Origin: Pedobacter sp. N36a
Lineage (GTDB): Bacteria > Bacteroidota > Bacteroidia > Sphingobacteriales > Sphingobacteriaceae
Length of the DNA stretch: 64,000 bases
Direction of reading: 5' to 3'
Assembly (NCBI RefSeq): GCF_014472395.1
Contig: NZ_JACSZW010000007.1
Location: 248,001 to 312,000, forward strand
The position numbers and the translations under genes are program-made. The notes under the pieces are model-generated. The model was not told the DNA's origin. It did no database searches and saw only the letters and a program-made list of their open reading frames with translations. Position 1 is the first letter of the stretch. Every line of letters starts with the position of its first letter. Below are positions 26,420 to 34,263 of the stretch, in pieces.

Positions 26420-28732
26420 ATGAGTCATCATTCTAAAATAATTGCTACCGAGCTTAGCGTAGCTGAAAAACAGGTGGTTGCAACCATCGAATTGTTAGAT
26501 GCCGGTGCAACTGTGCCATTTATTTCCCGCTATCGTAAGGAGGTCACCGGAAGTTTGGATGAAGTACAGGTAGCGGCAGTCCGTGATAGATTTCAACAGC
26601 TTCGCGAACTGGACAAACGTAGAGAAGCAATTCTTAAAGCCCTGACCGCATTGGATAAATTGAGTCCGGAACTGGAACGTCAGATCAATGAGGCCAGCGA
26701 GATCAGCACGATTGAAGACATTTACCTTCCTTATAAACCTAAACGTAAAACGAGAGCTTCTGAAGCTAGAAAGAAGGGGTTGGAGCCATTGGCGCTAATG
26801 CTGCTGGAACAAGGTAAAGGAGATCCGGATTCGGAGGCTCAGGCCTTCTTAAACGAGGAGCTAGGCGTGAACTCCAGGGAGGAAGCCCTGGCAGGTGCAA
26901 GAGATATCATTGCGGAAATTGTGAATGAGCATGTGGAGGTGAGAACTTCCATGCGTCAGTATTTTCAGCAGAAATCTTCTTTTAAATCTTCTGTAATGAA
27001 AGGTAAAGAAGAAGAGGGAATCAAGTATAAAGATTATTTCGACTGGGAAGAGCCGCTTAAAGCAGCACCATCACACCGTGTATTGGCCATGAGAAGGGGA
27101 GAAAATGAAGCGATTTTGAAACTGGAAACGATGCCAGAAGAAGAAGGAGCCATCTCTATTATCGAGGGACAATTCATTAAAGACAATTCTGCAGCTTCGA
27201 AACAAGTGAAAATGGCCATCCAGGATTCTTACAAACGTCTTTTGGGGCCGGCTATGGAAACTGAAATCCGCTCTTTCTCAAAAGAGAAAGCAGATGCAGA
27301 AGCCATCCGCGTATTTGCAGAAAATGCCAGACAATTGTTATTGGCAGCGCCGATGGGGCAAAAGAATGTGCTGGCCATCGACCCTGGATTCCGTACCGGA
27401 TGTAAGGTGGTTTGTTTAGACCGACAAGGAAAATTATTAGAAAATACAGCGATATACCCACATACCGGACAAGGGAATGTGAAAAATGCAGCAGATAAAA
27501 TTATAGAACTTTGCAAAAAGCATCAGGTAGAAGCGATTGCCATTGGTAACGGTACTGCGGGTAGGGAAACAGAAGTGTTTATCCGTGGTTTACAGATCCC
27601 TGAGGTGGCTGTTGTGATGGTCAATGAAAACGGAGCTTCTATTTATTCCGCTTCAGATGTGGCCCGTGAGGAATTTCCTACACAGGATATCACCGTTCGT
27701 GGAGCGGTTTCTATTGGCAGAAGATTGATGGATCCATTAGCAGAATTGGTGAAAATCGATCCTAAATCTATTGGCGTTGGACAATACCAGCACGATGTAG
27801 ATCAGAGTAAATTACAGCAATCGCTGGATGATACAGTGATGAGTTGTGTGAATGCCGTAGGAGTTGAGTTAAATACAGCTTCAAAACAGGTATTGGCCTA
27901 TGTTTCAGGTTTAGGCCCGCAACTGGCACAAAATATTGTGACCTATAGAAATGAAAATGGTGCTTTTAAAAATAGAGATAGTCTGAAAAAGGTACCTCGT
28001 TTAGGCGATAAAGCTTACGAGCAGGCTGCGGGTTTCTTAAGGATCAGAGATGCAGAGCAGATTTTGGATGCTAGTGGCGTTCACCCGGAGCGTTATGCTT
28101 TGGTGAATAAGATGGCGAGAGACTTGAATTGCAGTGTTGCGCAGCTGGTAAAAGATGCGGAATTAAGAAAGCAAATCAAGCTGCAGCAATATGTAACGGA
28201 GGAAATCGGTTTGCCGACTTTAAACGACATTATGAATGAATTGGCGAAACCTGGAAGAGACCCAAGGGAACAGTTCGAGGCTTTCAGTTTTACGGATGGT
28301 GTGAATGAAATCGCTGACTTAAGAATTGGCATGAAGCTTCCTGGAATCGTGACCAATATTACCAATTTCGGTGCTTTTGTGGATATAGGCGTTCATCAAG
28401 ATGGATTGGTGCACACCAGTCAGCTGGCCGATCGTTTTGTAGCGAATCCTAATGATGTGGTCAAAGTACATCAAAAGGTAGAGGTGACCGTGGTAGAGGT
28501 TGATGCGGCAAGAAAACGCATTTCCTTATCCATGAAATCAGGAGAAGCAAAGCCGAAATTAAAAACAACAGGGAAAGCAGAAGAGCGCGAAAAAACTTTC
28601 CATAAGCCAGTTAATAAAAATCCTGCTGGCAATAGGCCAAAGCCTGTTCATAAGTCTGAACAAAAAGGAAAAGCACAGCCGGAAGGCGATTTACAGCTGA
28701 AACTGGAAGCTTTGAAAAGCAGGTTTAAATAA
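26420..28732 (+). CDS. tex: Tex family RNA-binding transcription accessory protein
   Basis: A 770-residue Tex protein, which binds nucleic acids and associates with transcription and RNA metabolism. In order: Tex N-terminal helices with FISRYRKEVTGSLDEVQV and YLPYKPKRKTRASEA, a YqgF-like domain with VLAIDPGFRTGCKVV, the helix-hairpin-helix region (VNAVGVELNTASKQVLAYVS), and an S1 domain (GIVTNITNFGAFVDIGVHQD). A lysine/proline-rich tail follows (from about residue 705), longer than in E. coli Tex and probably disordered. A TAATTTTG lies at 26375-26382. Confidence 0.95.
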   Translation: MSHHSKIIATELSVAEKQVVATIELLDAGATVPFISRYRKEVTGSLDEVQVAAVRDRFQQLRELDKRREAILKALTALDKLSPELERQINEASEISTIEDIYLPYKPKRKTRASEARKKGLEPLALMLLEQGKGDPDSEAQAFLNEELGVNSREEALAGARDIIAEIVNEHVEVRTSMRQYFQQKSSFKSSVMKGKEEEGIKYKDYFDWEEPLKAAPSHRVLAMRRGENEAILKLETMPEEEGAISIIEGQFIKDNSAASKQVKMAIQDSYKRLLGPAMETEIRSFSKEKADAEAIRVFAENARQLLLAAPMGQKNVLAIDPGFRTGCKVVCLDRQGKLLENTAIYPHTGQGNVKNAADKIIELCKKHQVEAIAIGNGTAGRETEVFIRGLQIPEVAVVMVNENGASIYSASDVAREEFPTQDITVRGAVSIGRRLMDPLAELVKIDPKSIGVGQYQHDVDQSKLQQSLDDTVMSCVNAVGVELNTASKQVLAYVSGLGPQLAQNIVTYRNENGAFKNRDSLKKVPRLGDKAYEQAAGFLRIRDAEQILDASGVHPERYALVNKMARDLNCSVAQLVKDAELRKQIKLQQYVTEEIGLPTLNDIMNELAKPGRDPREQFEAFSFTDGVNEIADLRIGMKLPGIVTNITNFGAFVDIGVHQDGLVHTSQLADRFVANPNDVVKVHQKVEVTVVEVDAARKRISLSMKSGEAKPKLKTTGKAEEREKTFHKPVNKNPAGNRPKPVHKSEQKGKAQPEGDLQLKLEALKSRFK

Positions 28733-28767
28733 GTAAGACAGTCAATTTCTAAAACTGGCTCTTATAA

Positions 28768-28803
28768 AGAAGACAGATTGAATTACAATTCAATCTGTCT
28801 TCT
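28768..28803. terminator. Perfect 17-bp hairpin between convergent tex and lrp genes
   Basis: agaagacagattgaatt and its exact complement are separated by only two bases (ac, 28785-28786). It begins 35 nt past the tex stop and its right arm runs into the lrp coding region, covering that gene's stop codon and last residues. There is no U-tract on either strand. Probably a bidirectional terminator or 3'-end stabiliser. Confidence 0.65.
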
Positions 28804-29256
28804 GATACTTTCTTCCAGTGAAATCAGTGTTTCTGTACGTTGAATCCCTTCAACCGCTTGTATTTCCTCATTTAACACATGTCTCAAATGATTCGTATCT
28901 CTACAGATGATTTTAGCGAACATACTGTAAGCCCCGGTCGTATAGTGTAGCTCCACCACCTCTTTGATTTTACTCAATTGCGCTACAGCATCTTTATACT
29001 GAATTCCTTTTTCCAGGTAGATTCCAAGAAAGGCAGTAATGTCATAACCTGCCTTTTGCGGATCAATCATCAAATGTGAGCCTTTGATAATGCCCATTTC
29101 CTGTAATTTCTTCATCCGAACGTGGATAGTTCCTCCAGAAACGATCAGATCTTTAGCGATTTCCGTGTAAGGTTTCGTCGCGTCCTGCATTAACTGTTTT
29201 AAAATGTCAATATCCAGGTTATCAATTTCTAAATTTTGGCTTTCTTTTTTAAGCAT
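28783..29256 (-). CDS. Lrp/AsnC family transcriptional regulator
   Basis: A 157-residue feast/famine regulator. N-terminal HTH (LDIDILKQLMQDATKPYTEI, then VSGGTIHVRMKKLQEMGIIKG) followed by a C-terminal RAM ligand-binding domain (AFLGIYLEKGIQYKDAVAQL, VELHYTTGAYSMFAKIICR). Members respond to amino acids and control amino acid metabolism; target and effector here are unknown. A TATATTTG-type -7 box reads on the minus strand at 29282-29289. Divergent from the tRNA-like genes, whose promoter lies about 75 bp upstream of it. Confidence 0.92.
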   Translation of the reverse strand: MLKKESQNLEIDNLDIDILKQLMQDATKPYTEIAKDLIVSGGTIHVRMKKLQEMGIIKGSHLMIDPQKAGYDITAFLGIYLEKGIQYKDAVAQLSKIKEVVELHYTTGAYSMFAKIICRDTNHLRHVLNEEIQAVEGIQRTETLISLEESIRRQIEL

Positions 29257-29329
29257 GATTTTGATATTTGTTAACGATATTCAAATATAATTATTAATAT
29301 GGTAATAATAAAATAATATGATTAAAATA

Positions 29330-29361
29330 TTTGCAACATAATAGGGTTGTTGTTACATTTG
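29330..29361 (+). promoter_or_regulatory. Promoter of the tRNA-like pair
   Basis: TTTG at 29330-29333, a 20-nt spacer and TACATTTG at 29354-29361 fit the Bacteroidota consensus. The first tRNA-like 5' end is 51 nt further. No comparable promoter is seen in the gap between the two tRNA-like genes, so they are probably co-transcribed. Confidence 0.6.
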
Positions 29362-29411
29362 TATCAAGCAAGTAACAAAAAATATCAGTTCTTTAACATT
29401 TGCTTATACTC

Positions 29412-29522
29412 TGTAGGGTGGTGAAACTGGCAGACGCACCTCCTTGTCTCGGTGGTGGAGAATATGGAAAACCCGTAAGGGCTAACTACTCCTTGAAGGT
29501 TCGACTCCTTCCCCTACAGCCA
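29412..29522 (+). tRNA. Class II tRNA-like gene A (Leu-like body, GTC in anticodon position)
   Basis: The acceptor tgtaggg pairs perfectly with ccctaca (29512-29518), with G discriminator and an encoded CCA (29520-29522). The D-arm gtg...aaactggcaga...cgc has the GG of a Leu-type D-loop, and the T-arm gaagg-ttcgact-ccttc is perfect. The anticodon arm is odd: cctcc/ggtgg has a central U-U mismatch and loop ttgtctc places GTC (Asp) at 29446-29448. The variable region is 39 nt, with stem ggag/ctcc and an inner ccc-gtaa-ggg hairpin. Leu identity normally needs A73, so the discriminator and triplet do not fit Leu. It may be a real but unusual tRNA or a tRNA-like RNA; isotype unassigned. Confidence 0.7.
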
Positions 29523-29526
29523 TGAA

Positions 29527-29596
29527 GTTTTGAGTGATAAGTTTTTTAATTCTAATATAAGGTGCATTTGGAAATTTACAACTTAACGCTTAAAAC
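29527..29596 (+). repeat. Imperfect inverted repeat in the spacer between the tRNA-like genes
   Basis: gttttgagtgataagtt (29527-29543) can pair with aacttaacgcttaaaac (29580-29596), 16 of 17 positions counting two G-U pairs. The structure begins five nt after the CCA of gene A. It might direct 3' or 5' processing of a joint transcript. Confidence 0.45.
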
Positions 29597-29620
29597 TCAG
29601 AAGATTGTCCTTTAAAATAA

Positions 29621-29763
29621 TGTTGGGTGGTGAAATTGGCAGACACGCCTCCTTGTCTCGGTGGTGGGGATAAATGGATAAACGTAGTTTATGGGTTGAC
29701 CACAATTGATTTTGAACTATAGCTAACTACCCCTTGAAGGTTCGACTCCTTCCCCAACAGCCA
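29621..29763 (+). tRNA. Class II tRNA-like gene B (Leu-like body, 71-nt variable region)
   Basis: A sibling of gene A 98 nt downstream. The acceptor tgttggg/cccaaca differs from A at compensated positions, with G discriminator and encoded CCA (29761-29763). The D-arm (gtg...aaattggcaga...cac) and T-arm are nearly identical to A, and the anticodon arm cctcc-ttgtctc-ggtgg is identical, with GTC at 29655-29657. The variable region is 71 nt: basal stem gggg/cccc, which covaries with ggag/ctcc of A, and an inner ataaac-gta-gtttat hairpin. A 143-nt length is far beyond normal tRNAs. Too small for any known group I or II intron. Confidence 0.65.
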
Positions 29764-29794
29764 GTTTTTTTATGAATAATAAGTTAGTTAAAAA

Positions 29795-29826
29795 AAAGTG
29801 ACCTTGGATGAGGTCACTTTCTTTTT
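29795..29826 (+). terminator. Intrinsic terminator after tRNA-like gene B
   Basis: aaagtgacct and aggtcacttt form a perfect 10-bp stem with loop tggatg, flanked by A and T runs; 31 nt past the CCA of gene B. Confidence 0.9.
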
Positions 29827-29840
29827 AACGTCTTTACATT

Positions 29841-29874
29841 AAAAAAAAGCGGCTGCTTTTTTCAAAACAGCCGC
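29841..29874 (-). terminator. Intrinsic terminator of the amidohydrolase operon
   Basis: Read on the minus strand: gcggctg, a 12-nt loop, cagccgc, then eight Ts. It lies 18 nt after the stop of the leftward gene at 29892. Confidence 0.88.
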
Positions 29875-29891
29875 CAGATCTAGCAGAAAGA

Positions 29892-31205
29892 TTATGGCTT
29901 CAATTGATACTTTTCACTGAACTTCTTATCCAGTTGTTTATGAAGATTGTCTAGATTGATGTCTCTTCCCTGAATAAAAGCCTGTTCTACATGATTACTT
30001 TTCATATCTAAGGCGTCTCCAGAGGAGATAAAAAATGTAGCATCTTTACCCATTTCTAAACTTCCGGTAGTTTTATCTATACCCAATACTTTTGCTGTAT
30101 TCAAAGTGATGGTTTGCAATGCCTTTTCCGGATCTAGTCCCCATGCAGCAATGGTTCCTGCCATGAAGGGAAGGTTGCGCTGTTGCCAGTAACCATCAAT
30201 ACTCAGGACCACATTTATACCTGCATTGGCCAATACTGCCGCATTTTTATAAGGCATGTTCACGTCATCATCCACAGAATTCGGCAATGCATGCGGTTGT
30301 TTTACGACTACTGCCACATTGTTCTGCTTTAAGAAATCTGTAATCAGATAAGCTTCATCTCCACCAACAATGATAGGGGTAATCTGATATTTCTTCGCAA
30401 AATTTACCGCTGCAATGATGTCTTTCTGGCCGTCTACATTGATAAATAAATGCTGTGTTCCATTAAATAGGTTTCTCATGGCTGCCAAACGTGCATTGCT
30501 GACCGCAGGCTTTGGACCTTCTGCATAAGCTTTGGCTTCTGCAAAAAGCTGATCCAGCTCATTGATCGAATTTTGTGTTCTTTCTTTTAGGACTTCTGCT
30601 GCGATCACAGGGCCGCGGAATCCAAAGCCTCCTCTGCCTTTAGGAACGATCGGCCAGGTGATGTGCATGGCATCGTCTTTCTTAATCGCTGCATCTTCCC
30701 AATTCCAGGCATCCATCTGTACTACAGAGGAACTTCCTGAAACCATTCCGCCCTGCGGCGTAACCTGTGCCATTAAAATACCATTGCTTCTTAAGGTTGC
30801 CGGAACTTTAGAATCGGTGTTATAAGCAATAATAGAGCGGATATGTGGATTGATATTACCGATTTCAGCAAAGTCCAGCGTGGCTTTTACCGACTCGAAT
30901 TCTGTCAGGCCCAGGTTCGTTACCGGCGCAATGAATCCAGGGTATACATGTTTGCCATTCGCCTGAATCAGGTTTCCTTTGCTCATGTCCAGACGGACTA
31001 CCGTTGCATCTCCAATGCCAGTGATTTTCCCTTTATCAAAAATCAGGTAGCCATTTTCAATGACGCTGCCGTTGCCCAGGTGTAATTTGGCACCCAGCAC
31101 ATAAGTAAGCTTGCTTTGTGTAGGAGCTGGAGAGATATTCGCCTGTGCGAAACCTGCAACCGTTGCAGCTGCGGTAAGGAATACGGTTAAAATATATTTA
31201 TTCAT
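29892..31205 (-). CDS. Exported amidohydrolase-family protein, metal ligands apparently lost
   Basis: A 437-residue protein with signal peptide MNKYILTVFLTAAATVAGFAQ. The amidohydrolase scaffold is clear: an N-terminal beta-sandwich (LTYVLGAKLHLGNG), a GKHVYPGFIAP segment, and the C-terminal NTAKVLGIDKTTGSLEMGKDATF motif. Where active members have HxH after the PG[LF]I motif, this one reads APVTNLG, so the binuclear metal site looks incomplete and it may be a non-catalytic partner. An alternative start ATG is at 31211. It overlaps the end of the upstream 908-residue relative by several bases, implying translational coupling. Confidence 0.82.
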   Translation of the reverse strand: MNKYILTVFLTAAATVAGFAQANISPAPTQSKLTYVLGAKLHLGNGSVIENGYLIFDKGKITGIGDATVVRLDMSKGNLIQANGKHVYPGFIAPVTNLGLTEFESVKATLDFAEIGNINPHIRSIIAYNTDSKVPATLRSNGILMAQVTPQGGMVSGSSSVVQMDAWNWEDAAIKKDDAMHITWPIVPKGRGGFGFRGPVIAAEVLKERTQNSINELDQLFAEAKAYAEGPKPAVSNARLAAMRNLFNGTQHLFINVDGQKDIIAAVNFAKKYQITPIIVGGDEAYLITDFLKQNNVAVVVKQPHALPNSVDDDVNMPYKNAAVLANAGINVVLSIDGYWQQRNLPFMAGTIAAWGLDPEKALQTITLNTAKVLGIDKTTGSLEMGKDATFFISSGDALDMKSNHVEQAFIQGRDINLDNLHKQLDKKFSEKYQLKP

Positions 31206-33924
31206 GAGCATGTGTCCTTTCTAATTCGTTTAGTTCCATAGCATAATCTTCCACAGTTTCGCAGTGGTACATGCGAGGACTTTCAGCTACTGGACGCTGA
31301 GTTTTTCCGCCTTTTCCTTTGCTCTCCTGCATTTTTTTAATGATTCTTGCGCGTTCGTTCTGCTGGTCTTTTCTAACTTGTTCATCACGATCGATGTCCC
31401 AATAAGAAATACCATCCACGAAAGTTTTTTCTGCTTTCGCATAAATAGACAATGGATTTGCCGACCAGATGACAACATCTGCATCTTTACCTACTTTAAT
31501 ACTGCCCACTTTATTATCAATATGGAGCATTTTTGCAGGGTTCAAGGTCACAAATTTCAAGGCATCTTCTTCTGGTACGCCGCCATATAATACCGCTTTA
31601 CCGGCCTCCTGGTTTAACCTGCGCGCCATTTCAGCATCATCAGAGTTGAATGCAGTAGTGATGCCTACATTGTGCATGATTTTTCCATTGTAAGGAATTG
31701 CTTCTGCTACTTCTATTTTATAAGCCCACCAGTCGGAGAAAGTGGAAGCATTAATGCCGCGGGCCTTCATTTTGTCGGCCACTTTGTAACCTTCCAGAAT
31801 ATGGGTGAAAGTATTGATTTTAAAACCAAGGCTATCGGCAACATTCATCAGCATATTGATCTCTGACTGCACATAAGAATGACAAGTAATGAAGCGTTTA
31901 TTGTCTAGAATTTCGACAATCGCATCCAGTTCTAAATCCCTGCGTACGTTGTTTCCTTTCGTGGCTAATGCCGTTTTATATTCTTTTGCGCGCGTAAACT
32001 CGTCTACAAAAGATTGTTCTACGCCCATTCTGGTCACAGGGAAACGAGCACCAGTACCGAAATTACTTTGTTTAACGTTTTCACCAAGGGCGAATTTGAT
32101 AAAGCCATCAGCTCCAGCAAACTTCAATTCTTCAGGCAGTTTACCCCAGCGAAGTTTAATCAGCTGTGCTTGTCCGCCTACCGGATTTGCTGAACCATGA
32201 AGGATGTGCGAAGTCGTTACGCCACCTGCCAGCTGACGATAAATGTTCACATCTTCAGAGTTGATGATGTCTGCAATGCGCACTTCTGCAGAAGAAGACT
32301 GCGCGCCTTCATTGATGCCTCCTGTTCCGGCAATATGTGAATGTTCATCAATTAAACCCGGTGTAATGTGCTTTCCTGTTGCGTCAATGACTTTCGCATT
32401 GCCAGCACTTAGGTTTTTTCCTACTGCTTTAATCTTGCCATTTTCCAATAATACGTCTGCATTTTGAAGGATTCCTTCTTTTTCATTCGTCCATACTGTT
32501 GCATTTTTTAACAATACGGTTTCCTGTTTTAATGGGCTGGCGGTACCGAAAGCAGTGAAAGGATAAATAAGCGAACCTGCGTTTAAAACTGGTTTTTCCA
32601 GCGCTGTTTTAGCCAAAGTTTTCGATACGGTATCTTTTTCATCCTTTTTATTGGTGATGAATCTTTTTCCTTGTACCCAGTTTTCCAATACAATGTTGCT
32701 CTTTTTAAAGAGACTATCGGAAGTGATAATGAAGTTGGCCAGTTTACCTTTTTCCAGCGTTCCTACTTTATCAGCAACACCAATCATTGTTGCGGGGATT
32801 TCAGTAACCGATAAAAGTGCTTGTTTTTGAGTCAGGCCATTGTCGATCGCAGTGCGGATGTTGGTCCAGAAATCAGCAGCTTTATCCAGTCCGAAGGTGG
32901 TTAAAGAGAATTTAATCCCTGCTTTCTCCAGAATTCCTGGATTTGAAGGGGCCATTTCCCAGCCTTTCATCTGTGCCAAAGTCACATTTCTTGCATCTGA
33001 AGGATCTTCTACATCGTAAGCTTTAACAAAGTTAATCGGGATAATCAAACTCGCACCGGTTGCTTTTACAGCGTCAACACGTTGATACTCATCGCCATTT
33101 GATTTTATGATGTACTGTTTTCCAAATTCTTTGCCGATTTTATCTGCACGCAGGATATTTTGCCAGCCATCAGCTTCAAAAATTTGTGGGATTTGCTGCT
33201 GTTTGTTGAAAGCTTCCAAAGAGAGATTGTATTCTTCTTTTTGTTTGCCATACCATTGAGCGTCATAATAAGTCTGGCGCAATAGGGCAATGGAGCCCAT
33301 TAATGAGGTTGGATAGTCGTTCTGTGAAGTTCCTTTATTGAAAGAGTAGTTCGCAGCAGCTTCAGGGTTTAATATGGTGCTGTTCTCTCTTTCATCACTC
33401 AGGCTGACTACAGAAGAGGTACCGCGAGCAATACCATCTCTGTTGATGACGTTCACACTGCCGAATCCTGCTTTACGCAATTCATCTGCCTTTTTTGTGT
33501 CAATTGCAAAGATGGCGTGTACTTGTGTTTCTGGTCTAATGGCTTCATTCCAGCCATAAGCACCTTTTTTAGTGGAGGTAAAGATGGATTGGCGAGTACC
33601 TCCGGTTAAGGTTCTGGTACTTTCCGGTACGCCATAGGCAGAAAATGCATCCACCAACGAAGGGTAAATAAATTTTCCTTTTAGGTCGATCACCACGTAG
33701 CCTTTTGGTATTGCGGTGCCGATGCCTACAGATTGGATCGTCTGACCCTTAATTAATAGGGTTCCGTTGGGGATGGTCTGGTTTGCATTTACCACGATAT
33801 TTGCATTGGTAAAAGCATAATTCCCAGGTCTGATGTCATAAGACCCATTTACAGGGTAGGTCTGCTGAGCAAATACCAGGGTACCAGAAAAGACCAACGC
33901 AAGCGAGAGTAGAATTTTCTTCAT
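31198..33924 (-). CDS. Exported two-domain amidohydrolase
   Basis: A 908-residue protein with signal peptide (MKKILLSLALVFSGTLVFAQ) and two amidohydrolase-like halves. The N-terminal half (about 25-430) has the fold motifs (KGKFIYPSLVDAF, GVADKVGTLEKGKLANF) but no HxH. The C-terminal half (about 460-880) has the metal motif HSH at residues 528-530 in GLIDEHSHIAG, further His in TCHSYVQSE and FTHILEGY, an Asp in AFNSDDAEM and the closing KVGSIKVGKDADVVIWS. It may cleave cyclic amides or peptides in the periplasm; substrate unknown. First gene of a two-gene operon with its degenerate relative. Confidence 0.88.
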   Translation of the reverse strand: MKKILLSLALVFSGTLVFAQQTYPVNGSYDIRPGNYAFTNANIVVNANQTIPNGTLLIKGQTIQSVGIGTAIPKGYVVIDLKGKFIYPSLVDAFSAYGVPESTRTLTGGTRQSIFTSTKKGAYGWNEAIRPETQVHAIFAIDTKKADELRKAGFGSVNVINRDGIARGTSSVVSLSDERENSTILNPEAAANYSFNKGTSQNDYPTSLMGSIALLRQTYYDAQWYGKQKEEYNLSLEAFNKQQQIPQIFEADGWQNILRADKIGKEFGKQYIIKSNGDEYQRVDAVKATGASLIIPINFVKAYDVEDPSDARNVTLAQMKGWEMAPSNPGILEKAGIKFSLTTFGLDKAADFWTNIRTAIDNGLTQKQALLSVTEIPATMIGVADKVGTLEKGKLANFIITSDSLFKKSNIVLENWVQGKRFITNKKDEKDTVSKTLAKTALEKPVLNAGSLIYPFTAFGTASPLKQETVLLKNATVWTNEKEGILQNADVLLENGKIKAVGKNLSAGNAKVIDATGKHITPGLIDEHSHIAGTGGINEGAQSSSAEVRIADIINSEDVNIYRQLAGGVTTSHILHGSANPVGGQAQLIKLRWGKLPEELKFAGADGFIKFALGENVKQSNFGTGARFPVTRMGVEQSFVDEFTRAKEYKTALATKGNNVRRDLELDAIVEILDNKRFITCHSYVQSEINMLMNVADSLGFKINTFTHILEGYKVADKMKARGINASTFSDWWAYKIEVAEAIPYNGKIMHNVGITTAFNSDDAEMARRLNQEAGKAVLYGGVPEEDALKFVTLNPAKMLHIDNKVGSIKVGKDADVVIWSANPLSIYAKAEKTFVDGISYWDIDRDEQVRKDQQNERARIIKKMQESKGKGGKTQRPVAESPRMYHCETVEDYAMELNELERTHAHE

Positions 33925-34078
33925 AAAGATTTAGTTTTTAGTACCTAAATCTAACCTAAAAAATTGGGAGGATTTGTTTATAACCTATTTTTTACCAAGA
34001 GAGAAATTTTGGTTTTAGAGTTAATGTGTAATATGTTGGCAAGAAATGTGAATTAACGGCTAAAATAAGGATGCGATT

Positions 34079-34134
34079 GACCACAATTGAGCTGGTCTTT
34101 TCCACAATTGTGTAACATTCGTCTACAAATGTGG
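34079..34134. promoter_or_regulatory. Cluster of three CCACAWTTG boxes
   Basis: The 33925-34263 gap between divergent genes contains no ORF of note. CCACAATTG occurs at 34081-34089 and again at 34102-34110, exactly 21 bp apart, which puts them on the same helix face. An inverted near-copy (CCACATTTG on the minus strand) lies at 34126-34134. A gacca/tggtc pair (34079-34083 / 34093-34097) surrounds the first. This resembles an operator array for the amidohydrolase operon or the gene at 34264. Confidence 0.45.
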
Positions 34135-34263
34135 AGTATTCAAGGAAAAGCAGATCTTGCTAACTATAACGCTATTAGTTTATAATGATTTTAAATATCG
34201 ATTACTATTTTTCCTTTTTTTAAAAATGTATTTTATTGGTTAAGTTTGAAAGAAAAACTTGTT

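Noticed and set aside
29456..29735. Self-splicing intron inside the tRNA-like genes
   Set aside because: The extra segments (39 and 71 nt) are far too short for group I or II introns, contain no core motifs, and lie in the variable region rather than the anticodon loop.
29696..34091. Shared 14-mer ttgaccacaattga in tRNA-like gene B and in the box cluster at 34077
   Set aside because: A few identical 14-mer pairs are expected by chance among all pairs of positions in 64 kb, so a functional link is not supported by this alone.
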